64,000 bases of DNA, from assembly GCA_950106755.1 (NCBI GenBank), contig OX467086.1, positions 19,052,001 through 19,116,000 on the forward strand, in the 5' to 3' direction. Position 1 is the first letter of the stretch, and each line of letters opens with the position of its first letter. Source of the stretch: Climacium dendroides (Eukaryota; Streptophyta; Bryopsida; Hypnales; Climaciaceae). The translations under genes and the position numbers were made by a program. The notes under the pieces were generated by a model. That model did no database searches and was not told where the DNA came from. It was given only the letters and a program-made list of their open reading frames with translations. Positions 48,400-59,700 of the stretch are shown one piece after another.

Positions 48400-49655
48400 C
48401 TAGTTTGTTATTAACTATTAGTACTACCACAAATAGTTTATGTAATTTAGTAACACTATATATATTTATTTGTTTCAACAACTATTCTTGTTCAATAATT
48501 TGTAATTGAATGTCCTAGATTTTTATAGAAAAGGCATTTCTTATCAACAACAAAGTTTATCTTTTCATAAGGTTTGGAGTTACTATCTTCTCCTTTTGAA
48601 CCTTTCTTAAAGTTTTTATTGAAATATAGTTTCCTAAAGTTTGAAAATTTCTTTTCTATATAGAATGTTGATGCATTATATGATGTTAAACTCATATTTT
48701 TCATGAGTTTTTCTTGGATCAAATCCGTTATTAAAGATTATAATGTAATTTTTAATTGTTTGCTCAATAAACTAATGGAGGATCAATAATTAGGAGGCAA
48801 ACTTTGCATTAACATTAGAATTACCTCATATGTTATTTGGAATTATAACCCTTGTTGCCAACAATTGTTTTAGATGTGCTCTAAAACTATGAATGTGTTT
48901 AGTACTACTATCAATCTCTTTCATCTTCAAGGTATATAATCTATCCTTCAAATATATTTTTGTCATTGCATCTTGTGATTCAAATAACTTTTCTAAGTTT
49001 TGCCATACTAAATGAGCTAATGTGCAAGATTGCATATTTGAAAAAAATGTTATTTTGTAAACAATTATTAATTATTATTAAAGACAATGCATCTTTATTT
49101 TTCTATGTACTTATACTTCCTACCTTGTGGCAAATAAAGCTAGGGTCCTAAAACAATTTCAGCTACCATTGGTGCCATTAGTATCACTTACAATGGACCA
49201 TAATTTTCAACATTGAAAACTAAGGTTAATCTATGTTTTCATATGTTATAATAAAACCCATCAAATTTAATGACATGAATAATATCAATTTTGGATGTTG
49301 TCATTTTCAATAGTCTTGTTTTAAAATTGCTTGAATTTTGCATTCATCTATGAAATCTTTAGCAAAAAAATACAAAATTTACTTCATTGAAGTCAACTAG
49401 TGCTTTGATGTAAGTTGTAAGGGCAATGCTAATTCCTTATGTATTGTGCAAATTCCAAAGGTTGTTCATCTTTTTGAATTAGAAGATCCAATAGTGCCAT
49501 AGTGGATTTAGAGGAACTTGAAAGTACATTTGTAAAGATTGCATTTGTGAATTGCAATGTAGTATCAACTTTAACGCTTTTAGGTTCAAAGATTAATAAA
49601 TTAAAGACATCCTTATTTAGCATTCTATTGTAGGAGTTTGAGGAAAGCATAGTGT
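48400..49655 (-). pseudogene. Minus-strand Copia gag remnant
   Basis: Pieces at 49429-49650, 48826-49035 (AHLVWQNLEKLFESQDAMTK and LYTLKMKEIDSSTKHI, the UBN2-type gag core) and 48492-48722 (CLFYKNLGH, a zinc knuckle with the second Cys lost) lie in order on the minus strand, beginning just inside the primer site at 49660. Multiple stops mark it as dead. Confidence 0.75.
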
Positions 49656-50425
49656 TGTCATACCATGTGAGAAAAATATGTTGAATATATTATTAATCAA
49701 ATAAATCAATTAGCATAATTTTAAAATTAGTCCAAAAGCAGTCCAAAAGTCATTCCTCAATAGACACAATTCTTTAAATATGGAATCACAACTGTTTTAA
49801 TTGTTGTACTAAATACATATGTAGACAAAAAGAATTATAAGAAATTAGTGTTTTTAGAAAAAAGAGCCTATTAGGGGCCTTTTATTAGGAAAAAATTTAA
49901 ATAATGTTAGTTTTAAAGTTAAAACACTTGTAATAGTGTAAATAGGGATATTTGCATAGGATAAATGAAAAAAAAACTTGAATGAATGATGTGTGACCTT
50001 GGACACACCTTCTAATAAAAGTTGTGTCTGCTCATTTTTAAAAATATAAATAGTCTTATAAAAATAAAAACTACGACATTTGTAAGACCAAATTTATATA
50101 CATACATACACATATATATGTATGTATGTATGTATGTATATTTTTCATTGTATTATTTGTACTTATGTGTGTATATGTGAGTTTATATTATGAATTGTGA
50201 GAATTGTGTGTGCTTTTGGAGAGAATTGTTAAGAGAAAGAAGAAAATAAATTTAATATTAATAAAAATAAAAATAAAATCAATATTCGAACGGAGGATTC
50301 GAGGATTGGACAAACAAAGCAAGATACAAGCGGAGAAATCCTTGGGTGGATTGATTGAGAAGATTACTAGAAACTGACTAGTTTAACATTATTGATTGCA
50401 CACGATTTCAAGATTGAAGGAAGAG

Positions 50426-50666
50426 ATGCCATATTTAACTACTTTTGGACTTTTCAAGGAATTTTGGACTTTGTTCAGCGGGAGATCTCCCGCTGTCATA
50501 GATATCTAGAATCTAAACTTGTTGTACATTTTTCAAACCACCTAGTCTAAAATCTATATCATATCTAGATTCCTAAAATCTATAGAAATCAAAGTCTACA
50601 ACTGTCTTAGATGTCCCTTCACCAATTTTGGACTTTGCAAAGTCCAAAAATAGTTAAATATGGCAT
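50426..50666. mobile_element. MITE with ATGCCATATTTAACTA ends
   Basis: The ends are inverted repeats of about 30 bp (ATGCCATATTTAACTACTTT on the left; complement with one mismatch on the right), flanked by AGAG on both sides. Inside are two perfect palindromes, CAGCGGGAGATCTCCCGCTG (50476-50495) and TTGGACTTTGCAAAGTCCAA near the right end. It lies within solo LTR B. A related palindrome is found near 63.77 kb. Confidence 0.75.
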
Positions 50667-52093
50667 AGAGGCTTTCTGATCCTGAGCACAAAATTCTCAT
50701 GGCATGCATGAGACTGCAAGATGCCACAATGACAAAGTAAATTGCAGATCATGACCAGGTGTAAGAAACAATAAAGGATGGCGGAAGAGGTGTGGTGAAA
50801 TTAGAAATTTGCAATTGGGGATAGTTGTAAACAAAGTGGGGAGTGTAAATTCAAGATTTTGGTGTCTGATTCAACGTCAAGAATAGCAAGCAATAACTTG
50901 TAGAAGGGAATTTAGATTTCAAGTTGTTTACTGTAATACTTTTCAAGGTACTGAAATCTGAACTACAACGTAGAAGCAAAAGCAAGAGATTTCTCGTGCC
51001 TAGATTTTTAAGGCAATCTAAAAATCAATACTGACGTCGTGCGCAAGAATTGTAGCAAGTATATGATCTCCTACAGCCAATCTTAGTAATTTTGGAAGAA
51101 TTGTGATCGGTTGCTTGAAAGAATGTTAGAAATTCGCTACAAAATTGACTTGGTCTTTTTCACCAAAGTACAACATCAAAATTTCAATAGATTGCTTGAA
51201 TTAAACCTCTTGAGGTGGAGGTGAAGTTTGAATTAATTGAGTGAATGAGAAATCATACAAAATTTCAGTAAGTATTGAGGAAATCATTCAAATTTACGAA
51301 TTGTGGTTGAAAATTGCAGTAGGCTGTTGTAGAACTACAACAGGGATTTGGCATAGTAGAAGGGTGCGGTGGATAGCTTTGGGTGTGAATGCATGGTTAT
51401 AGACAACATTCCTTGGTCATAGGGGCTTGATACATGGTGAATTCACGATTATAGGTATAGAATGTGGTTATAGGGTATTGAACCTACGATTTTAGGTTTC
51501 TTACTATTATTTTGCAAAATTTAAATGGTTGGTCTTGGAATTCACATGTTTAGATAGATTTGTGATTTATCTCAATGTTTTGTATGTGGAATCAAGATTT
51601 AATCAATGTTTGTGAGATTGGACAATTTGCCTTAAACACTTGACCTAAAAATGATTGGAAAAAAACTTAAGGAAGAAAGCAAAATTTAGGTATAACACCT
51701 AAACTCACTATACTTTGCATCAACTAAGACTATTTGACGTAGAATTGATAGGCTTAAGCAATCTGCATTAGATTTGCTTATGGCGAGCACTTATTTGACC
51801 AATTGACCCAAATACCTAAAAAAAATAATGAAAAAATAATGTGTACTATTTTAAAAGTATTATCTTGGCATTTTGATTAGGTGATAGTGCATATTGAATA
51901 AGATAATTTGACCAACCTGATTTATTGCCCAAATTATTTGACCACCTTATAGTATTCTAGGCAAGATTGGAATAGCATTTATTGTGTCTCATACATTGGT
52001 AAAGGATTAAGAACAAAATTTTAATCCTTGGGAATAAGAGTGTTATTGTATTACAAATCTAAAATCAAGTATATTTAAATTTAAAGTATGATT

Positions 52094-54453
52094 TACTATA
52101 AGAAAACGGTGTTTTTCTGGACACATAGTTTTTGCATCCGAACGTCGCGCGTGTTGTCTTGTCACGTCTAGCCAGACATCCAAAAATTTGCGTTATGGCA
52201 GATGTTGTCGTGTTGTATATACGTACATAGTATAGAAATATGTATTTTTATGTTATATGAGTAGCTTCAAGATGACGCCTTCTCGTGGAGATATAAGTCA
52301 TCTATATAAGAAAAAAGATCCATATGAAAACTGCATCAAATTGAAGTATTGTTGTTTGTTTTTCCACTTTAGATAATTTTTGAACCTCAAGATGAAGATT
52401 GTCTTGGAACTTTAGATTTTTACCTTTAATAGACATTAGTTTGATGTTAGTACTTAAATCCATGTTTGAAGTATTTTATAGAAATTATTTTGTATGGTTA
52501 TTGTTGTAAAAGGAAATGATGGAATTAATTTGCCTTCTAGATGGACTTTGAAGTGATTTTCTTTCTAAGTTAAAGAGAAAAAAATAGTTGTAAGGTCAAA
52601 TATGAAGGCCAATAGTTGTAAATTACCTTTTGGAGTAAGTTATGGGTTGATGTCTACTTGTTTGTGTGGTGGAGAGTTGTTGATAAGGTTGAGAAAAAGG
52701 TGGACTAATCATCTTCTCTCTTATGGTAGTTTTGAGAGGAATCGAAATGTTTGGAGATGCATAGTGTGTGAATTTTTGAGAATTTTGAAATGAAAATTGG
52801 AGAAGTTGTGCATCATGATGTCTTCTTTCTAAATTGATATCACTTTCTTGATTTGAATTTAGCATTCAAAAGTTGTGCTTGTTTGAGTGGAGGGAGGTCT
52901 GTTGCCTCCTATGAAGAGGGGATGAGACTTCGACCAACCATAGAAGACGGATAGGTCTTTTGTTTACAATGAAACTTTGAGAGAGTGTATTAAATGTTGT
53001 TAGCTTTTCGTGAAGCTATCATGCATTCAATTTGGAGCATTTATGAATGAGTTGTGAGTGTGGGAGTGAAGAAGGGTCTCCTGCCCTCACTTATAGAAGC
53101 CGAAACTTTGGACGGCCATAGATATTGGTCAGAGTATTGAAATGAGTTGAAATTTGGAAGAAGTGTAGAAAATTGTATTAGCTTTCTAAAGAGTTATTAC
53201 TCATTCCATTTGGAGTTGTGAAGCAATGGTGGGATTCATTCAAAGCTCAACTTTGAATTTGGAGTTGGGGTGGAGTTTTGAAGTGAAGATTTGAAGTTCA
53301 AGTTGAAGTTTGAAGACATGAAGATTGAAGATTCGTGTGCTGTGGCTTGTAGCTTGTTATTCCTAGCTGGATTTGGATACTCGTTGTCTTTTTATTGTTA
53401 TTCCTAGCTGGTCTTGGAGGCTTGTTGTTTTCTTTTTAGCATTATAAACCAATTGCGGGCTTTGTAGATATCCAGTATTAGTCATGTTTTGTGTTTGTGG
53501 CGACGAAGTGGGATTGATCACCCACATAGTCGATATTATTTGTTGTTCCCACTAGTAAAAGGTGCTTCTTGGTCATCGTGGGTTTGAAGTTTAAGAGCCA
53601 GTCTTTCGGACGGTCAACTCATATTTTGGTTGTCCCGTTTTACCCGTCCGAAGTCGTGGGTTCTTATCACCTTATCCTTACCCTTATCTTTATAGAGCCA
53701 CCACACAATAGGCCAACAGAGAGGAGTTTGGAGATTGAAGACTAAAAGATTTGACAACCGTATACAAGATTTGAAGTCTAAATTCAAAGATTCACAAACG
53801 ACAATAAATTTTGTTGTCCTATGAAATCTTTCATTCCTAAACCATATCTAGTTGCAACCAGAATCCTTGTGATTTTTCAAGGCAAACCGCTTTCAACACG
53901 ACAACGCTAGAAGTGATGTTCCCGGAAACGTCAAGATGTCTTATATGACGTCCATAGAAATATCCAAGGTTGGAACATGAATTGATCGGGTATGATGACG
54001 TGGCATACCACGTCAGCATTCTATGTCCATCTCCCATACTTTCCACGTCATCATGCCATGTCAAATGCCACATCAACTTTTTGGCCTCACCACCTACTTG
54101 CTATCCTCTTTATTACCTCAGACAATCACTTTACCACTAACTGCAAAAAAATTCTGTCTCAACTTCTGAGCAAAGTTTGATCAAAGATATTGACGTGGCT
54201 ATACATATTTTTCTGGACATTTTTGAAAACATCTGATGTTCACAACAATGTCTTAGATTGCATCATTGTTTTTCATAGCACCAATATGTTGTGACTAAAA
54301 TTTAGCAATGCTTTCTACAACATCAAACCAAAATCTCCACTTTTCCAGCGTCCATCAACGTGCCATCCCAATGTTTTCTGAAATGTATCGTGTTATCTTG
54401 GACGTACAACGTTTTTGGCCTGACATCGAAAAAAATACAGTTTTCTTATAGTG
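52094..54453. mobile_element. Non-autonomous CACTA (En/Spm) element in solo LTR B
   Basis: The right end is CACTATAAGAAAAC (as complement, ending at 54453). The left end reads TACTATAAGAAAAC from 52094, a C-to-T change in the first base. The target duplication is ATT on both sides (52091-52093 and 54454-54456), the 3 bp typical of the superfamily. The empty site is visible in the related LTR near 63.34 kb. Subterminal regions are rich in ACGTC/GACGT words. The 2.36-kb interior has no transposase frame. It contains diverged repeats of about 180 bp (52.88-53.22 kb) and a GTTATTCCTAGCTGG word repeated about 41 bp apart (53.36-53.41 kb). Confidence 0.88.
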
Positions 54454-54601
54454 ATTCTATTTAAAAAGTGACATTAGTCACATAAATGATAGACTAAATA
54501 AACCTTTCCATGTAAGAACCCCTATATTTGTGTTTTCCTAGGTTTGGGGAATTAAGCAAAACTCTAAATTATAACATACTATACTATATTATGTATTTAA
54601 T

Positions 54602-55079
54602 AGGACTTGGGATGGCATTCTAGTTGAAGTATCTTAAACTAAAATGAGTTACCTCCAAAGAAGTTCAATTGGTGCTAAATGCAAGCTAGGGCTACCTAAA
54701 CCTTTTTAATTTTCAAGAGCATATAAGCTTATAAGAATTAATATGCCCACAATGTATGAGTTGGCAATAGAAATAAATATTAGAGAAGTAATTGAATCAG
54801 GGGCACCATAGCAAGCAACATGAACCATGGAAATTCCATTATACATCTAGGTTTAATGGAACTTGATCAAATTATTGATTGTTTCATACTAAATATTAAG
54901 CTAATTGTATCATCACACACATGGATAATTTGACATTAAATGTTCATACTATACCAAAAAGTTACAAATACGCAACTACTTATTCATGTTACACCAAGTC
55001 TTTCACCTCTAACATGTAATTGGGGTAATCCTTTAAACCCTTATTAAGGACCAAATTTCACTATAAGAAACCTATATTA
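54602..55079. other. Spacer between the Copia and chromovirus elements
   Basis: About 0.5 kb, AT-rich, with no gene. A lone CACTATAAGAAA word lies at 55059-55070, but no partner end was found. Confidence 0.4.
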
Positions 55080-55341
55080 TGTTGAACGTTATAGTTGATA
55101 TAAAAATATGGGTTGTGACTATCAAGGACAAGATCAAAAACTCCAAACAAGATAAGAATAAGACAAGACAAGATAAGATATATAAAAGAAAATATATTAT
55201 GTAATAGAAAAAGTTGTCGAGATTGAGGAATTCTTCAGTCCTCACTTCTTTATATACTCAAGGATCTAAACTTCTTTTACTTTAATCCTAATTTTTCTTT
55301 TAAGAATCTTAGAAATTTTATAAGACTCTATCTCCTTGACA
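55080..55341 (-). repeat. 3' LTR of the minus-strand chromovirus
   Basis: On the minus strand it starts TGTCAAGGAGATAGAG, immediately after a polypurine tract AAAGGGGGA (complement of 55342-55350), and ends CGTTCAACA at 55080. A TTTATATATC word could be its TATA box. The inner edge is well fixed by the polypurine tract; the outer edge is a TG/CA guess. The 5' LTR was not found and may lie beyond the right end of the window. Confidence 0.6.
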
Positions 55342-55419
55342 TCCCCCTTTAGCTCCGAGATCCTTCGAGGAATTTGTTCTATCTAGATCTGGATTTGTTT
55401 GGTTGTTACTAATGAAATT

Positions 55420-56608
55420 CTTAAATCTTCAATGGTCTATTTGTTAAATTAAAGGTTGGTTTCCACGTACGCTCACTAATTAGATATCCATGCCAATGAA
55501 TAAGATATTCTACTTGACCTTGTTAAATCCTCGAATCTAAAATATTCTCAACTTCATATTCTTGGCAATCACCAATTATGATAAGAGGTGGTGATGCTTG
55601 AATTCTATTAGGAAAATTGAATTCTCTATAGGTTTCCAAAAGTGAAGTGTGAAAAACACGATGTATCTTCATGGATGCAAGTAATTCCAACTGATATGCA
55701 ACAACATTGATTTGTTTTTCAATTTGAAATGGTCCAATCCTGCAGTAGTCAAGTTTATCACAAGGTCTAGAAGTCTTGATGTTGCGCCGTAGTAGCCACA
55801 CCTTATGACCTATTTGAAAATTCGGTTGTTCTTTTTTTCTACATTAGGAGATTCTTTGTGAGCTTTTTCAAGATGTTTCTTCATTGTTGAATGTAATTCT
55901 TTCATACATGTTGCAAAATCCTCTGCTGTAGGACTCTTTCCCTTCCAAGCCAGTAGCATATTAATCTTGGGGTGATATTCATAATTGATATAAAATAGAG
56001 TCTCTTGTGTAGATGCGTGCACACTATTGTTGTAAACAAATTCAACTAGTGACATCAAAGATGTCCAATCATCTTGTTGGTAATTAATAGTACACCAAAG
56101 ATATTGCTCCAAGACTTAATTTACTTGCTCCGTTTGTCCATCTGTTTGTGGATGAAATGTTGATGAAAGTTTGATCTTCATTTTCAAAATTTCAAATAAC
56201 AATTGTCAAAATTTGGAGATGAACTATGGTCCATAATCAGACACAATATCATTGGGTAAGCCATGATAGTGATAAATATTGTCAATAAATAGTCTAGTTG
56301 TTTCCTTGCCTAAGATTGTCTTTTTACATAGAACAAAATGTGCCATTTTTGAAAATCAATCTACTATTACACTAATAGTACCAATCTCCAATGAAGGTGG
56401 CAAATCAATGATGAAATCCATTGAAACAGATGACCACGGCTCGGTAGTGGTTGTAGTAATCTATAAGGCCAATGTCGGGAATTTTTGGAACGGAAACATA
56501 TATTGCATGAAAGTACAAATTCTTTAATAGTTTTTCACATTTGAGGCCACCGATAGTCACAAGAAATGAGCTCCAAAGTCTTGTTGAATGCAAAATGTCC
56601 AATGGTTG
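55420..56608 (-). pseudogene. Chromovirus integrase and chromodomain remnant
   Basis: Read right to left: the zinc-binding region (GHFAFNKTLELISCDY, SCNIC) just inside the solo LTR at 56608, integrase core pieces (55810-56112, with SLVEFVYNNSVHASTQETLF), and the C-terminal part at 55523-55801 (VWLLRRNIKT-like start, then MKIHRVFHTSLLETY). EYEVENILDSR then VEYLIHWHGY and ERTWKP follow, a chromodomain with its aromatic residues. In-frame stops occur before the chromodomain and in the zinc region. In live relatives the chromodomain directs insertion to heterochromatin. Confidence 0.82.
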
Positions 56609-58854
56609 TGTAGATAGTCTAATAGGTTGTAAATTTTTGTTCATTTGTGTGTTAATCGGAGTGCATTTTGCAGTTAATTGAGAGCAATTGCGAGGTCAAT
56701 TTGGGTGGTTTTGGTTGTTTGATTGTGGTCTGAGTTGGAGTCTTTGTGTGATTTTATGTTGAGTTCTTTTTGACAGGGTCCTTATTTTGAGTCTTAGTTG
56801 GATGGGGGGTTGATTTAAAGTTATATGTAATTGGCTTGGTTAGTGAGTGCTCCAAGTTGGTTGGTTGGTGGATGTCTGCTGTCCAATTAGGACGTTCGTT
56901 TTATTTTTGTCAAAGTGGACAGGTTGAGGTGGATGTGAGGTGGATGTGAGTTGCCAAATAGGGATGTCAGTTGGTTCAGTTGAAGCTGCCGAATTGGTTG
57001 AGGCAGTTGGTCTTCGTCTTCTCTGGCTCCTATTTGGTCTGATTTTGCTTTCATTTTTCTTTCACCGGTTGTTGAGTGAATTCCAGTGCGTGTCCCAACC
57101 AATTTGTGCTGCGTATTTCGTTTTCTCGTGTGTGTGTTTCGGTATGCATGTGTGTGATTTTCTAGTTGGGGCTTGTGTCTGTGTTGATCCAAGGTCGGAT
57201 CGGTGTGTTTGAGTGAGTGTGTGTCATGTCCAAGTTTGGATCGATGTGGGTCTGTGTCTATGTCCTAATCGGGATGTGTGTGCGCCAATGTATGGCGGTG
57301 TGTGTGATGTGTAGATGAAGGGATAGAGAAAATTATCCAAGTCGGGAGATAATGGAGGAAGAGTGCTAATTGTTGGATCTATGAAGTTTGTACTGAGAAG
57401 ATGAGATATAATGTTAAAAGCAGTAATTTTATAATCAGGCTTAGTTGAAGCCGTGAAGAATTATTAGATTCTAGTTGGAATGTTGAGAGTGTTGGAGATT
57501 AGATTCCAATTAGAAAGGCGATTAAAGTATAAAGGATAAATTGCAAAATTAGTTGTGAGAATATGTTGAAAGATCAATTTACGATATTATCGTTAATTTG
57601 TAAACGGTGATCTAATCACCAAATTCGGAAATTAAATTGAAAATATATTTTCTTGCCGAATTGATATACTGTAGTTGAAATGTTTGTGTTATGATTATTT
57701 CCAAATGGGATGTCTGGTGTTGTACATTTCATCAACATCACTTAATCCCATGCTCTACATAACTGATGTCTCGATGTCTTCTTCAACAACATTCTCTTCA
57801 CTTGGACCTTCTACTCCATCATACCCATTTAAAGGTTGTACAACATCTTCACTTTGTGAACCCTGAAAAACACTCACCCAATGGCCCATTCAAGAAGTAC
57901 AGCCCATCTGCCTTTGATTGATGTGTTCCAACATCTTTTGTTCCAACATCTTCAGATGTCCCTGCTGTTGCTTCCTCCATCCTCTTCTGAATCCGTCTTT
58001 CTTTTTGCCTAATGTACTTCAAATGTTTTTTTATTTGCTTATAAATATTGTCTTTTCTTACTTTATAAGACTCAATTCTATCTTTAAATTTTAGTTCTTA
58101 TAAATCATTGATGTTGTCATCTACAATTCTATTCAAAGAATCTCTCACTCCTACATCTTCTAAACTAAAACTAATGCGTCCTGAGTGAGTTCAAATTAGT
58201 GCCCGATTTGGAGTTTGTTTGTCGTTGTAATAAGATGTTGAGTTTACCAAGTCGGGTGTTAGAGTTATGTAAGGCAAAGATGTATTACGGAGAATAAAAG
58301 ATCCAAGTTGGTGAAGCAAGAGGTTGTGGTTCCCTATTTGGAAGACAAGGATTAGAAAGTGGAAATCCAGTCTAAGTTGGAAATTGAAAGTGCTTAATTG
58401 TACATGTATTAAGACTGGTAAGAAGCTTGTGTGAAGATCTGAAACCGATTTGGAAGTAGTTGTATCAAGTTGCTATGCCGAGTTGGAAGACTAGAAGCTG
58501 ATTCAAAAGAAAGGAATTAAAGAATTTAAGGAATAAAAGATCTATTTGGAGATAGAAGATATAAAGAAAAATATAAAAAGAGGAAGGATATAAATTGAAA
58601 GATTAAGAGAATAATAAATAATTCAGGAGATATTTTTAACCCTTGTAGCCTTTAAGAGTGGAGAGAAAAATTTGGCAATTAGAATTACCGTGAGGATAAC
58701 AAATTGCATGTGGTTAAGGAATTTCATTTATAAATCTTTGGTCGCAATGACCTACTAGGTGTAAATTTAGAGTCAAATCCTATTTAACCGGCCTCCTCGG
58801 AACGAACTTTTACTAGTTGGGTAATTCCAAAGTTGATTCCAACATTCTTCTACA
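56609..58854 (+). mobile_element. Solo LTR A', 2.25 kb, in chromovirus pol
   Basis: It starts TGTAGATAG and ends TTCTACA, flanked by GGTTG (56604-56608) and AGTTG (58855-58859), a target duplication with one change. Removing it with one flank copy brings the chromovirus linker and integrase zinc region into one frame, which confirms the borders. It is homologous to 45151-47272 in opposite orientation. It has no coding frame. AAGTTGG, AATTTGG, AAGTCGG and TAGTTGG words recur every few tens of bases. The frames at 56887-57212 and 57675-57866 have no domain. Confidence 0.88.
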
Positions 58855-58859
58855 AGTTG

Positions 58860-59700
58860 AAAGGTAATGATGAGCTTGCAAGATTTGGAGACGCAAAGGT
58901 CCTTCAAGAATGTATAGACATGCTTCAAAATACAAAAGCTGATTTTTAATTTTTAATTTACTTGAATCTTCGGTCCCATTTCTAAGGCATTGCTGGATAT
59001 CAAGAACAAGAGAGTTTTTGCTCGAGGTTGTTCAGACTTTTTCTAAGAAACTAGAGTCAACTGAAATGGAAACATGAGTTGTTTGTAAATGAAGACATTC
59101 AAGCTTCAAAAAAGTAATTCATTGTAAATCATATGCTTCTTCCCTCACTTTTGGCATAAAATTAGATTGTCTAGATAGGACATTAAAAAACCTTTGTTGT
59201 TTTCTGGGTCAATATGTAATACAAAAATCAAATCTTGACAAAGACATATTTCAATGAGCTTGACAATGATTTAGTACACGAGTAGACATGAAGTATTCAA
59301 GATTTTTGTGATCAATATATATTGTTATTTGATGGATAGCTCCCTCAAGTAGATGACGCCATTCTTCACAGGAGTTCACAATAGCAAGCAACTCTTTATC
59401 ATGAATTTCATAGTTAATTTTTGCAGCATTGAATTTCCTTGAATGAAATGCAATGGGATGTAGTTTTTCATTTCCTCTGGGTTGTAACAATACTATTCCT
59501 AAAGCAAAATCTGAAGCATCCATCTCCATAAAAAATGTCTTTGAAAAATTGGAATGGGTCAAAATTGGAATTGTAGTAAAAGCCTTCTTTAATGTTTGAA
59601 AAGCTTTTCTGCTTCTTGATTCCAATCCAACTTATCCTTGTGAGTAAGCCGTGTAAGAGAAGCTTGTCTGAAATGTTGTCTTCCATTCGTTTCCTTCTTT
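58860..59700 (-). pseudogene. Chromovirus RNase H and linker remnant
   Basis: The frame at 59251-59625 is nearly intact: PILTHSNFSKTFFMEMDASD, then LHPIAFHSRKFNAAKINYEI, HDKELLAIVNSCEEWRHLLE and YIDHKNLEYFMSTRVLNHCQ, the tether and RNase H of Ty3/Gypsy polymerases, with the catalytic D and E/D positions visible. It continues as LSRFDFCITY and, after stops, LLYFEACLYILEGPLRLQIL near 58.9 kb, the linker to integrase. Solo LTR A' interrupts the linker at 58859. Confidence 0.85.

Larger units (their letters stand above)
49820..54573 (+). mobile_element. Solo LTR B inside the Copia right LTR, carrying two nested insertions
   Basis: It starts TGTAGACAAAA after ACATA (49815-49819) and ends just before ACATA (54574-54578), a perfect 5-bp duplication. 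The flanking Copia LTR sequence is collinear across it with 38.2 kb. The terminal bases at the right are TA where CA is expected. It is homologous to 60772-63469 at both ends: the left 240 bp, then TGACC, TTGGTAAAGGATTAAGAACA, and AGTCAC-TAAA-GATAGACT-AATAAACCTTTCC. Without the CACTA element and the MITE its own length is about 2.15 kb. No ORF. Confidence 0.82.
38088..54601 (-). mobile_element. Minus-strand Ty1/Copia element, decayed and full of later insertions
   Basis: Right LTR (49666 onward) and left LTR (38088-38265) both start TGTGAGAAAAATAT and share AGTCATTCCTCAATAGACAC. Just left of 49666, the minus strand reads TGGTAT, a match to the start of the initiator-Met tRNA primer site, which fixes the orientation. 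Gag, protease/integrase and reverse transcriptase remnants follow on the minus strand. The right LTR is interrupted at 49819 by a solo LTR and resumes at about 54574 (ATTATGTATTTAATA). GGGAT occurs directly before 38088 and near 54.61 kb and may be the target duplication. The element holds at least four further insertions. Confidence 0.7.

Noticed and set aside
50101..50145. ATGT/ATAC microsatellite in solo LTR B
   Set aside because: An ordinary simple repeat with no structure beyond a short tetranucleotide run.
55059..55070. CACTATAAGAAA as the end of a second CACTA element
   Set aside because: No partner end in opposite orientation and no 3-bp duplication could be found nearby; it may be a leftover end.
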